Source of the DNA: Streptomyces sp. 378
Lineage (GTDB): Bacteria; Actinomycetota; Actinomycetes; Streptomycetales; Streptomycetaceae
Direction of reading: 5' to 3'
DNA length: 64,000 nucleotides
NCBI RefSeq assembly: GCF_030124145.1
Contig: NZ_JASKMS010000033.1
Span: 1-64,000, forward strand
Of this stretch, positions 37,834 through 46,534 are shown one piece after another. The notes beneath the pieces were generated by a model, which saw nothing but the letters and a program-made list of their open reading frames with translations, had not been told where the DNA came from and searched no databases. Position numbers and translations under genes: made by a program. How positions within the stretch are numbered: the stretch's first letter is position 1; every line of letters begins with the position of its first letter.

Positions 37834-40800
37834 TCAGACCTCTTCGACGCTGCTCGGCTCACGCCGGGACAGGTCGATGCCAAGCTCCTCCGCAGCGCGG
37901 AAGACGTCCTCGTCGGTGTCGCGCATCTCGATGGACATGCCGTCCGAGGACAGCACCTCCACGTTGAGGCACAGGGACTGCATCTCCTTGATGAGCACCT
38001 TGAAGGACTCGGGGATGCCGGGCTCGGGAATGTTCTCGCCCTTGACGATGGCCTCGTAGACCTTCACGCGGCCGGTGACGTCGTCGGACTTGATGGTCAG
38101 CAGCTCCTGGAGGGCGTACGCGGCGCCGTAAGCCTCCAGCGCCCACACCTCCATCTCACCGAAGCGCTGGCCACCGAACTGGGCCTTACCACCCAGCGGC
38201 TGCTGGGTGATCATCGAGTACGGACCGGTCGACCGGGCGTGCAGCTTGTCGTCGACCAGGTGGTGCAGCTTGAGGATGTACATGTAGCCGACCGAGATCG
38301 GCTCCGGGAACGGCTCGCCGGAGCGGCCGTCGAACAGCGGCGCCTTACCGGTCGGGAGCACCATGCGCTCGCCGTCGCGGTTCGGGATGGTGTGGTTCAG
38401 CAGACCGGCCAGCTCGTCCTCACGCGCACCGTCGAAGACGGGGGTGGCGACGTTCGTGCCCGGTGCGACCTGGTCGGCCTCGATGGCCTGCAGGCGCTGG
38501 GCCCAGTCGTCCGCGAGGCCGGAGACGTCCCAGCCGCGGCTGGCGAGCCAGCCGAGGTGGATCTCCAGGACCTGCCCCGGGTTCATTCGGGACGGGACAC
38601 CGAGCGGGTTGAGGATGATGTCGACCGGGGTGCCGTCCTCCAGGAACGGCATGTCCTCGATCGGCAGGATCTTCGAGATGACGCCCTTGTTGCCGTGACG
38701 GCCGGCGAGCTTGTCACCGTCAGTGATCTTCCGCTTCTGCGCGACGTACACGCGCACCAGCTGGTTCACACCGGGGGGAAGCTCGTCGCCCTCCTCGCGG
38801 TCGAAGACGCGGACGCCGATGACCTTGCCGATCTCGCCGTGCGGCACCTTCAGCGAGGTGTCACGGACCTCACGGGCCTTCTCACCGAAGATGGCGCGCA
38901 GCAGGCGCTCCTCCGGCGTCAGCTCGGTCTCACCCTTGGGCGTGACCTTGCCGACGAGGATGTCGCCGGCGACGACCTCGGCACCGATGCGGATGATGCC
39001 GCGCTCGTCGAGGTCGGCGAGGACCTCCTCGGAGACGTTCGGGATGTCCCGGGTGATCTCCTCGGGGCCGAGCTTGGTGTCACGGGCGTCGACCTCGTGC
39101 TCCTCGATGTGGATCGAGGAGAGGACGTCGTCCTGCACGAGGCGCTGCGACAGGATGATCGCGTCCTCGTAGTTGTGACCCTCCCACGGCATGAACGCCA
39201 CGAGCAGGTTCTTGCCGAGCGCCATCTCGCCGTTCTGGGTGGCCGGACCGTCGGCCAGGACCTGGCCCTCGATGATCCGGTCGCCCTCGTTGACGATGAC
39301 CTTCTGGTTGACCGAGGTGCCCTGGTTGGAGCGGGCGAACTTGGCCAGGCGGTACGTGATGTACGTGCCGTCGTCGTTGGCGGTGGTGATGTAGTCCGCG
39401 GAGACCTCCTGGACCACACCGGGCTTCTCGGCCTTGACCACGTCGCCGGCGTCGACCGCGGAGCGGTACTCCATGCCGGTGCCGACGAGCGGGGCCTCGG
39501 ACTTAATCAGCGGCACGGCCTGACGCATCATGTTCGCGCCCATGAGGGCACGGTTGGCGTCGTCGTGCTCGAGGAACGGGATCATGGCGGTCGCGACCGA
39601 CACCATCTGGCGCGGCGAGACGTCCATGTAGTCCACGTCCTCGCCGGTGACGTAGTCGACCTCGCCGCCCTTGCGGCGGACCAGCACCCGGGCCTCGGCG
39701 AAGCGGAGGTCGTCCGTCAGCTGCGCGTTGGCCTGCGCGATGACGAAGCGGTCCTCCTCGTCGGCGGTCAGGTAGTCGACCTCGTCGGTGACCTGGCCCT
39801 CGAACACCTTGCGGTACGGGGTCTCCACGAAACCGAACGCGTTGACCCGGCCGTAGGAGGCGAGCGAGCCGATCAGACCGATGTTCGGGCCTTCGGGCGT
39901 CTCGATCGGGCACATGCGGCCGTAGTGCGAGGGGTGCACGTCACGGACCTCGAAGCCGGCCCGCTCACGGGAGAGACCACCCGGGCCGAGAGCCGACAGG
40001 CGGCGCTTGTGGGTGAGACCCGACAGCGGGTTGTTCTGGTCCATGAACTGCGACAGCTGGCTGGTGCCGAAGAACTCCTTGATGGAGGCGACGACCGGCC
40101 GGATGTTGATCAGGGTCTGCGGCGTGATCGCCTCGACGTCCTGGGTCGTCATCCGCTCGCGGACGACACGCTCCATACGCGCCAGACCCGTGCGGACCTG
40201 GTTCTGGATGAGCTCGCCGACGCTGCGCAGGCGGCGGTTGCCGAAGTGGTCGATGTCGTCGGTCTCGACGACGATGTTCGTACCACTGTCGCCGACCGTC
40301 TCGGTCTCGCCCGCGTGCAGCTTCACCAGGTACTTGATCGTCGAGATGATGTCCTCGACGGTCAGGATGCCCGCGTCCAGCGGAGCGTCCGCACCCAGCT
40401 TCTTGTTGACCTTGTAGCGGCCGACCTTGGCCAGGTCGTAGCGCTTGGGGTTGAAGTACAGGTTCTCCAGCAGCGTCTGCGCGGCCTCACGCGTGGGGGG
40501 CTCGCCCGGACGCAGCTTGCGGTAGATGTCGAGCAGCGCGTCGTCCTGGCCCTGGGTGTGGTCCTTCTCCAGGGTGGCGCGCATCGACTCGTACTCGCCG
40601 AACTCCTCGAGGATCTGCTCGGTGGTCCAGCCGAGCGCCTTGAGCAGGACGGTGACGGACTGCTTGCGCTTGCGGTCGATGCGGACACCGACCATGTCGC
40701 GCTTGTCGATCTCCATCTCCAGCCAGGCACCCCGGGACGGGATGATCTTCGCGGAGAAGATGTCCTTGTCGGACGTCTTGTCGATGGAGGAGTCGAAGTA

Positions 40801-41319
40801 GACACCGGGCGAACGGACGAGCTGCGACACCACGACACGCTCGGTGCCGTTGATGACGAAGGTGCCCTTGTTCGTCATGAGCGGGAAATCGCCCATGAAG
40901 ACCGTCTGGGACTTGATCTCACCGGTCTCGTTGTTCGTGAACTCGGCGGTGACGAAGAGGGGGGCCGCGTACGTGAAGTCGCGGTCCTTGCACTCGTCGA
41001 TGGAGTTCTTCGGCGGCTCGAAGCGGTGGTCGCGGAAGGTCAGCGACATCGACCCGCTGAAGTCCTCGATCGGGGAGATCTCCTCGAAGATCTCCTCGAG
41101 CCCGGACTTGGTGGGGACGTCCTGACCGTTCTCGAGAGCCTCCTCGACCCGACTCTGCCAGGCGGTGTTACCGAGGAGCCAGTCGAAGCTCTCGGTCTGC
41201 AGCGCGAGCAGGTTCGGAACCTCGAGAGGCTCCTTGATCTTTGCAAAAGAGATGCGCAGCGGGGCAGTGCTGGCGGCGTTGTTCGTATTCGCGGTCGAGG
41301 CGTTGCGCGAGGCGGCCAA
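37834..41319 (-). CDS. rpoB: RNA polymerase beta subunit
   Basis: The 1,161-residue subunit is the target of rifampicin. The TTG at 41319, with GGAAGGA 8 bases before it, gives (M)AASRNASTANTNN, the start used in S. coelicolor. The rifampicin region around residue 427 reads SQLSQFMDQNNPLSGLTHKR followed by RLSALGPGG, the sensitive sequence. Only one rpoB is in the window. Transcription comes from the rplJL side through a 570-bp spacer, which may hold its own promoter. Confidence 0.98.
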   Translation of the reverse strand: MAASRNASTANTNNAASTAPLRISFAKIKEPLEVPNLLALQTESFDWLLGNTAWQSRVEEALENGQDVPTKSGLEEIFEEISPIEDFSGSMSLTFRDHRFEPPKNSIDECKDRDFTYAAPLFVTAEFTNNETGEIKSQTVFMGDFPLMTNKGTFVINGTERVVVSQLVRSPGVYFDSSIDKTSDKDIFSAKIIPSRGAWLEMEIDKRDMVGVRIDRKRKQSVTVLLKALGWTTEQILEEFGEYESMRATLEKDHTQGQDDALLDIYRKLRPGEPPTREAAQTLLENLYFNPKRYDLAKVGRYKVNKKLGADAPLDAGILTVEDIISTIKYLVKLHAGETETVGDSGTNIVVETDDIDHFGNRRLRSVGELIQNQVRTGLARMERVVRERMTTQDVEAITPQTLINIRPVVASIKEFFGTSQLSQFMDQNNPLSGLTHKRRLSALGPGGLSRERAGFEVRDVHPSHYGRMCPIETPEGPNIGLIGSLASYGRVNAFGFVETPYRKVFEGQVTDEVDYLTADEEDRFVIAQANAQLTDDLRFAEARVLVRRKGGEVDYVTGEDVDYMDVSPRQMVSVATAMIPFLEHDDANRALMGANMMRQAVPLIKSEAPLVGTGMEYRSAVDAGDVVKAEKPGVVQEVSADYITTANDDGTYITYRLAKFARSNQGTSVNQKVIVNEGDRIIEGQVLADGPATQNGEMALGKNLLVAFMPWEGHNYEDAIILSQRLVQDDVLSSIHIEEHEVDARDTKLGPEEITRDIPNVSEEVLADLDERGIIRIGAEVVAGDILVGKVTPKGETELTPEERLLRAIFGEKAREVRDTSLKVPHGEIGKVIGVRVFDREEGDELPPGVNQLVRVYVAQKRKITDGDKLAGRHGNKGVISKILPIEDMPFLEDGTPVDIILNPLGVPSRMNPGQVLEIHLGWLASRGWDVSGLADDWAQRLQAIEADQVAPGTNVATPVFDGAREDELAGLLNHTIPNRDGERMVLPTGKAPLFDGRSGEPFPEPISVGYMYILKLHHLVDDKLHARSTGPYSMITQQPLGGKAQFGGQRFGEMEVWALEAYGAAYALQELLTIKSDDVTGRVKVYEAIVKGENIPEPGIPESFKVLIKEMQSLCLNVEVLSSDGMSIEMRDTDEDVFRAAEELGIDLSRREPSSVEEV

Positions 41320-41889
41320 GAGGGGGTCCTTCCGAGGGCTCGGACTCACTACGCGCGTACCGGCCCCTCTCCCGTACACGGAGACAAGCCGCGTGGATCC
41401 GGCCGAAAGGCCAGGTCAACAAGTCTTGTCGTCGATGCTCGAGCGAGGGCAGACCCCTGGTGACGGGCAGGGGACAGCTAACAGGCAGCGCAAAGGGTCA
41501 GTGTAGCCACTTGGCCCACTGATGTCCAGTGCGGGTCGTGAAACCCGTGTTCACCCTCGTTGTTCCACTCCTGCGACACGGCGCTGCCCTCAACGCACGT
41601 TGATACTGCCCTCTTCGTCGCCGATCCATGCCTCGGATTCGGATCCTGTGACGACGCGTCCTGAGAATTGCGCGCTGCGTGCGGTTCGTCAAGGCCCCCC
41701 TGCCCGATCCGGAGCCGCCCGGAGACACGACGAAGATCACCATACCCCCCGTCACAAAGGGTTCAAGGCAACCGCGGCCGGCCCCCGAGAACGCCGAAGA
41801 GCGACCACCCGGATGGATGATCGCTCTTCCGCGCTTACGCGTTACACGTCCGGCCGGACGTGTTGTGGATCCGGACGGATCCGAGGGTC
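41320..41889. other. rplL-rpoB spacer
   Basis: A 570-bp stretch without a gene. It holds the hairpin at 41796-41829. The several ORFs here lack coding bias on either strand. By analogy with other bacteria this leader is where rpoBC expression is adjusted relative to rplJL; no promoter could be assigned with confidence. Confidence 0.7.
41796..41829 (-). terminator. Hairpin after rplL (partial terminator)
   Basis: A perfect 9-bp inverted repeat (GAAGAGCGA / TCGCTCTTC) with a 16-base centre starts about 60 bases past the rplL stop. No long T run follows. Attenuation between rplJL and rpoBC is known in other bacteria and explains why ribosomal proteins outnumber RNA polymerase. Confidence 0.6.
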
Positions 41890-42273
41890 TTACTTGACCT
41901 CGACGGAGGCGCCGGCGCCCTTGAGGGACTCGGCGGCCTTCTCGGCGGCGTCCTTGGCGACCTTCTCGAGAACGGGCTTCGGGGCGCCGTCCACGAGGTC
42001 CTTGGCCTCCTTCAGGCCCAGGGAGGTCAGCTCACGCACGACCTTGATGACCTGGATCTTCTTGTCGCCGGCACCGGTGAGGATGACGTCGAACTCGTCC
42101 TGCTCGGCCTCGGCCTCGGCCGGGGCGGCCGGACCGGCCGGACCGGCGACGGCGACGGCCGCGGCGGCGGTGACGTCGAACTTCTCCTCGAACGCCTTCA
42201 CGAACTCGGAGAGCTCGATGAGGGTCATCTCCTCGAACTGCGCGAGCAGGTCTTCCTGGCTGAGCTTCGCCAT
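41890..42273 (-). CDS. rplL: 50S ribosomal protein L7/L12
   Basis: Stalk protein that recruits translational GTPases. The 127-residue product has the N-terminal dimerisation part (MAKLSQEDLLAQFEEMTLIE), an alanine/glycine hinge (about 40-55), and the C-terminal factor-binding domain (KIQVIKVVRELTSLGLKEAK). It follows rplJ by 114 bp. Confidence 0.98.
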   Translation of the reverse strand: MAKLSQEDLLAQFEEMTLIELSEFVKAFEEKFDVTAAAAVAVAGPAGPAAPAEAEAEQDEFDVILTGAGDKKIQVIKVVRELTSLGLKEAKDLVDGAPKPVLEKVAKDAAEKAAESLKGAGASVEVK

Positions 42274-42387
42274 GATGGCGGTCCTTCCACTAATTCGGCA
42301 GGTGCCGGATGTACATGTGAGGCGGGCGTACGTGTGGCCCGCGACGGTCGCCGCGTTCAGGCAGCGGCGGCCGGGATGCGAGCCGAG

Positions 42388-42918
42388 TTACTCGGCACCG
42401 CCCTGCTCGTCCTGCTTGGCACGGAGCGCGTCCACGGTGCGGACGAGCTTCGAGGGAAGCGCCTGGAAGAGCTGAGCAGTCTGGGACTGCTTGCCCTTGA
42501 AGGCACCCGCCAGCTTGGAGAGCAGAACCTCGCGGGACTCGAGGTCCGCAAGCTTCTTGATCTCATCGGCGGACATCGCCTTGCCGTCAAGGACGCCGCC
42601 CTTGATGACGAGACTGGGGTTGTCCTTGGCGAAGTCACGGAGACCCTTCGCCGCCTCGACCGGGTCACCGGTCACGAAGGCGACGGCCGACGAACCCGCA
42701 AAGAGGTCGTCCAGCGTCGTGATCCCGGCCTCGTTGGCCGCAATCTTGGTCAGCGTGTTCTTCGCCACACGGTACTGAGCGTTCTCACCGAGTGAACGAC
42801 GCAGCTGCTGGAGCTGCGCGACGGTGAGACCGGTGTACGCGGTAACGACGGCGGCGTTGGAGTTGCGGAACTTCTCCCGCATCTCCTCGACGGCATCGAC
42901 CTTGTCTGGCCTCGCCAT
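42388..42918 (-). CDS. rplJ: 50S ribosomal protein L10
   Basis: Base of the ribosomal stalk, binding L7/L12 dimers through its C-terminal helix; L10 complexes also repress their own mRNA in many bacteria. The 176-residue protein begins MARPDKVDAVEEMREKFRNS. The leader has an intrinsic-type terminator hairpin 66-92 bases upstream of the ATG. Confidence 0.97.
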   Translation of the reverse strand: MARPDKVDAVEEMREKFRNSNAAVVTAYTGLTVAQLQQLRRSLGENAQYRVAKNTLTKIAANEAGITTLDDLFAGSSAVAFVTGDPVEAAKGLRDFAKDNPSLVIKGGVLDGKAMSADEIKKLADLESREVLLSKLAGAFKGKQSQTAQLFQALPSKLVRTVDALRAKQDEQGGAE

Positions 42919-43226
42919 GAGCCTCGGCCTCCTTCCGGGTGATTCGGACCGCGCGGACCCGAAGGAGGACTGGGGAAAACGAAACGCCCCGGCGCAAGCG
43001 CACGGGGCGTAGCTCGACCGACTTCACGCACGCACGAGGCGGCGGATTCCGGGAGCTTCTCCAGTGTCACCTGCGCGGGTCGTCCGCCGTTCAGCGGATC
43101 CTTCGGCCACCGCACCCTCTGATGAGCGCGCGGTAACGACCAGCGGTCTTTGGCTTCTGTAGGAGAGTACGGGAACGGATCGCCGTCAAGCAAATCCGCC
43201 CGTACGGCTGATCAGCGCGGGGCGGT
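42919..43226. other. rplJ leader
   Basis: This 308-bp stretch holds the rplJL leader. A TTGACG hexamer lies at 43184-43189 on the minus strand, but the matching -10 is poor. The attenuator hairpin is at 42984-43010. By position this is the expected place of an L10 leader RNA. No gene seen. Confidence 0.6.
42984..43010 (-). terminator. Attenuator hairpin in the rplJ leader
   Basis: An 8-bp stem (ACGCCCCG / CGGGGCGT) with an 11-base loop is followed on the minus strand by TTTCGTTTTCC, so it looks like an intrinsic terminator inside the rplJ leader. It could also end transcription from the lipoprotein genes upstream. Confidence 0.7.
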
Positions 43227-44051
43227 TCAGCCCTGCTCCAGCTCCTTGAACATCTCACCCAGGTCCGCGACGTCCTTGGCCGGCGGGGCCGTCACGGTGA
43301 CCGGCTCGTTGTAGTCGAGGAAGGTGATCGTCATGTCGAGCGGGCCCTTGTCGGCCTGGCCCTTCATGCGGAACTGCTTGGTGTGGTCCTCGCCGTCGAC
43401 CCACATGTCCATCGTGAACTTGTCGACGCCGAGCTTCTCGTACTGCTTGATGCTCTTCTCGCGCTGCTCGCGCGTCTCCGCCTTGTCGTCCTTCAGCGAG
43501 GCGCGCAGGTCGTCGAGGGTGACCGTGCCCGAGTAGCGGGTGGTCTCGACGCCGTCGACCTTCTCGCTGCCGACCTTCTTCACGTCCTTGGCGCCGGTGA
43601 GGAAGGTGGACTGCGCCGCCGGGTTCTGCTCGGCCTGGCTCGTGGACCCCATCCTGTCCAGGTCCTTGGCGGCGTCGGAGCCGGACAGGTCGAACTTCAG
43701 CCAGCGCTTGCCGTCCATCTCCTTGGCCATCTCGGCTCCCCCACCGAGGTACATGGCCTTGTCGACGAGACGGATCTCCACGCTCTCCGCGCCCTGGTCG
43801 GGCGCCTTCATCTTCATGCTCATGGCGATCGTGGGCTTCAGGCGCATGGACGCCTCGCCCTCGACGCGGCCGGACTCGGGAACCGAGCCCTTCATGCGGT
43901 ACTGGAGGGACGTGATGTCCTCCGTGTTCTTCGCCGCCTTGGCGACGGCCGCCGCGGGCGTCATCTCCGGCGACTTCTCGGCACCGCAGCCGACGGCACC
44001 GGCGGCGAGAAGCAGCGCGCCCAGGCCGACGGCAGGTTTGGACTTCTTCAT
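43227..44051 (-). CDS. Lipoprotein, LppX/LprG-like (first of a pair)
   Basis: A 274-residue exported lipoprotein. Signal peptide MKKSKPAVGLGALLLAAGAV with lipid-carrying Cys22 (AVGC). The mature part has a repeated beta-rich pattern (SLQYRMKGSVPESGRVEGEA, then KVDGVETTRYSGTVTLDDLR), like the actinobacterial LolA/LppX/LprG class that handles lipids at the outer face of the membrane. It lies between rplA and rplJ, a Streptomyces arrangement, and is paralogous to the next gene. Confidence 0.85.
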   Translation of the reverse strand: MKKSKPAVGLGALLLAAGAVGCGAEKSPEMTPAAAVAKAAKNTEDITSLQYRMKGSVPESGRVEGEASMRLKPTIAMSMKMKAPDQGAESVEIRLVDKAMYLGGGAEMAKEMDGKRWLKFDLSGSDAAKDLDRMGSTSQAEQNPAAQSTFLTGAKDVKKVGSEKVDGVETTRYSGTVTLDDLRASLKDDKAETREQREKSIKQYEKLGVDKFTMDMWVDGEDHTKQFRMKGQADKGPLDMTITFLDYNEPVTVTAPPAKDVADLGEMFKELEQG

Positions 44052-44144
44052 CGGATTCCCCCCAAGGAATACATGCTTGCTTCACAGCAAGGCCGCGAGC
44101 CTATCCCACAGGCGCACAAGCGATCTATTCGAATAATGGGCGGG

Positions 44145-44999
44145 TCAGGGCGCAGCGGACTGCGTGCGCATGAGGTCCTCGAAGTCCCCGGTGTCGGACT
44201 GCGGCGGCCGCTCGGCCCGGACGCTCACGCCGTAGTCGGTGTAGTGCGCGGTCTGGGTCATCGGGCCCGTGGCCGTCCGCGCCTTCTCCACCTTCTTGAC
44301 CAGCAAATTCCGCTCGTCGATCCAGATGTCGACGGTCTCGGTGGTGACACCGGCCTCGGTGAGCTGCTTCCTCAGGCCGGCGTCGGCGACATCGGCCGCC
44401 GCCACGGTGCCGGACCAGTGCGTGGCGGTCCGGCCGCGGACGGTCTCCTCACCGACCTTCCTGACGTCGCCGGAGGACAGCAGGAGCTTCACGGACTGGT
44501 TGGGCGTCGTCCTGCGCATCTGGTCGCCGAGCCGGCCGCCGGAGCCGCCGGTGAGGGCTTCGAGGTCCTCGTACGCGTACCGGATCCAGTGCTTGCCGCC
44601 GGCCTTCTCGGCGTACTTCTCGCCCATCCGCGCGTAGTACGCGTCGGGCAGGTACCGGGCCTCCATCGAGGTGCTGCCCAGTCGGCGCATGGTGTCGGCC
44701 ATGGTGCCGCCGGTGTAGGTGATGGTGAGGGTACCGGTGATGCCGTCGCTCCAGCCGAGGGTGCCGGCGGCGGTCATGGACATCAGGGAGCCCATAGTCG
44801 TCGTGGACTCGACCCGGGCGGACTCGGCCTGCTCGGTGGCTCGTTCGGCCGCGCGCAGGGCCGCCGGGGACCGGCCGCGCCCGGCACGGTCGTCGTGGCC
44901 GGGGCCGTCGGAGGAGTCCTGAGAGGTGCAGGCGGCCACTCCCGTCAACGCGGTCGCCGCGAGCACCAGGCCCACACGGTGCACGGTCGTGCCCTGCAT
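44145..44999 (-). CDS. Lipoprotein, LppX/LprG-like (second of a pair)
   Basis: A 284-residue lipoprotein with signal MQGTTVHRVGLVLAATALTG and lipid Cys24 (VAAC). The order of motifs follows the first lipoprotein: an early TTTMGSLMSMTAAGTLGWS strand region, a central GKHWIRYAYEDLEAL and a TVRGRTATHWSGTVAAADVA segment, then VDIWIDERNLLVKK. The ATG at 44999 is chosen because it directly precedes the signal peptide. Both genes are separated from rplA by a strong terminator. Confidence 0.85.
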   Translation of the reverse strand: MQGTTVHRVGLVLAATALTGVAACTSQDSSDGPGHDDRAGRGRSPAALRAAERATEQAESARVESTTTMGSLMSMTAAGTLGWSDGITGTLTITYTGGTMADTMRRLGSTSMEARYLPDAYYARMGEKYAEKAGGKHWIRYAYEDLEALTGGSGGRLGDQMRRTTPNQSVKLLLSSGDVRKVGEETVRGRTATHWSGTVAAADVADAGLRKQLTEAGVTTETVDIWIDERNLLVKKVEKARTATGPMTQTAHYTDYGVSVRAERPPQSDTGDFEDLMRTQSAAP

Positions 45000-45067
45000 A
45001 CGTCCCCCGTTCGCATCCGGTTCCCGCACGTTAACCCAGGCCACCGGCGTACGCACCGGAAAAGGGA

Positions 45068-45102
45068 ACGGGCCCCGCACCTGTGAGAGGTGCGGGGCCC
45101 GT
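45068..45102 (-). terminator. Terminator of rplKA
   Basis: A perfect 15-bp inverted repeat with a five-base loop starts 24 bases past the rplA stop and is followed on the minus strand by TCCCTTTTCC. It is the most regular terminator in the window. Confidence 0.9.
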
Positions 45103-45126
45103 GACCGGTTGGGTGAGCCGTCAGGC

Positions 45127-45852
45127 TCAGACCGCAGCCGGGTCCTCCTCGACGAGGAGGTTGCGGGTGCGGTTGGAGTCGACCGGAATGCCGGGGCCCA
45201 TCGTGGTGCTGATGGCGGCCTTCTTGATGTAGCGACCCTTGGCGGCGGACGGCTTCAGACGGAGGATCTCCTCCAGCGCCGCGCCGTAGTTCTCCACCAG
45301 CTTGGTGTCGTCGAACGACGTCTTGCCGATGATGAAGTGCAGGTTCGAGTGCTTGTCGACGCGGAACTCGATCTTGCCACCCTTGATCTCGGTCACGGCC
45401 TTGGTGACGTCGGGGGTGACGGTGCCGGTCTTCGGGTTCGGCATCAGACCACGCGGACCGAGCACACGGCCGAGGCGGCCGACCTTGCCCATGAGGTCCG
45501 GGGTGGCGACGACGGCGTCGAAGTCCAGACGGCCCTTCGACACCTCGTCGATGAGCTCGTCGGCGCCGACGATGTCGGCGCCCGCGGCACGAGCGGCCTC
45601 GGCACGGTCACCGGTCGCGAAGACCAGGACCCGGGCGGTCTTACCGGTGCCGTGCGGGAGGTTCACGGTGCCACGGACCATCTGGTCGGCCTTGCGCGGG
45701 TCGACACCCAGACGGAAGGCGACCTCGACGGTGCCGTCGAACTTGGTCGTGGAGGTCTCCTTGGCGAGACGGACGGCCTCGAGCGGGGCGTAGAGCTTCT
45801 CCCGGTCGACCTTGGCGTCCGCAGCGCGAAGGGACTTGCTGCGCTTGCTCAC
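45127..45852 (-). CDS. rplA: 50S ribosomal protein L1
   Basis: Forms the mobile L1 stalk and, in many bacteria, represses rplKA. The 241-residue protein has VEVAFRLGVDPRKADQMVRG, the family signature LGPRGLMPNPKTGTV, and IGKTSFDDTKLVENY. It follows rplK by 76 bp. Confidence 0.98.
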   Translation of the reverse strand: MSKRSKSLRAADAKVDREKLYAPLEAVRLAKETSTTKFDGTVEVAFRLGVDPRKADQMVRGTVNLPHGTGKTARVLVFATGDRAEAARAAGADIVGADELIDEVSKGRLDFDAVVATPDLMGKVGRLGRVLGPRGLMPNPKTGTVTPDVTKAVTEIKGGKIEFRVDKHSNLHFIIGKTSFDDTKLVENYGAALEEILRLKPSAAKGRYIKKAAISTTMGPGIPVDSNRTRNLLVEEDPAAV

Positions 45853-45928
45853 TACTGCTCCTGTGGATTCTTAGGAGTCGTGGTCCGGGCCGAGCAGGCC
45901 CTGCCACTTCTGCTGATGGGGTTGGGGC

Positions 45929-46363
45929 TCAGCCCTCGACCGTGACGCCCATGGAACGGGCGGTGCCGGCGATGATCTTCTCGGCGGCGTCCAGGTCGTT
46001 GGCGTTCAGGTCGGGCATCTTGGTCGTGGCGATCTCGCGGACCTGGTCACGCGTGATCTTCGCGACCTTGGTCTTGTGCGGCTCGCCCGAGCCCTTCTCG
46101 ATGCCGGCGGCCTTCAGGATCATCTTCGCGGCCGGCGGCGTCTTGGTGATGAAGGTGAAGGAACGGTCTTCGTAGACCGTGATCTCCACCGGGATCACCC
46201 AGCCACGCTGCGACTCGGTCGCGGCGTTGTAGGCCTTGCAGAACTCCATGATGTTCACGCCGTGCTGACCCAGCGCGGGGCCGACCGGCGGAGCCGGGTT
46301 GGCGGCACCGGCCTGGATCTGGAGCTTGATGAGCCCCGTGACCTTCTTCTTCTTGGGAGGCAT
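45929..46363 (-). CDS. rplK: 50S ribosomal protein L11
   Basis: Binds the GTPase-associated centre of 23S rRNA; needed for RelA activation and thiostrepton binding. The 144-residue protein begins MPPKKKKVTGLIKLQIQAGA and has PPVGPALGQHGVNIMEFCKA. The proline-rich N-terminal domain is the normal thiostrepton-sensitive type. A strong terminator separates it from nusG, so rplKA has its own promoter. Confidence 0.98.
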   Translation of the reverse strand: MPPKKKKVTGLIKLQIQAGAANPAPPVGPALGQHGVNIMEFCKAYNAATESQRGWVIPVEITVYEDRSFTFITKTPPAAKMILKAAGIEKGSGEPHKTKVAKITRDQVREIATTKMPDLNANDLDAAEKIIAGTARSMGVTVEG

Positions 46364-46465
46364 GTGCTCTCTCCGGGTCCTAGTGAGAGTTTTTTCAGCC
46401 TCCGAACCGGATCATCCGGATGGAGGCATACCGCACAACGATAACGGGTATCCATGTGCGGCCAA

Positions 46466-46511
46466 AAACCGAGCAGGTCAGGCGGCCGCTCAGCGATCGC
46501 CTGACCTGTTC
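46466..46511 (-). terminator. Intrinsic terminator after nusG
   Basis: A 14-bp stem (arms 46471-46484 and 46498-46511, one G-U pair) starts 24 bases past the nusG stop and is followed by a run of five Ts on the minus strand (GGTTTTTGG). This is a classical intrinsic terminator and splits secE-nusG from rplKA. Confidence 0.9.
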
Positions 46512-46534
46512 GGAAGCGGTGCGTCCAGAAGCGG

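Noticed and set aside
37834..41319. Second, rifampicin-resistant rpoB
   Set aside because: The rifampicin region is the normal sensitive sequence and only one rpoB is present in the window.
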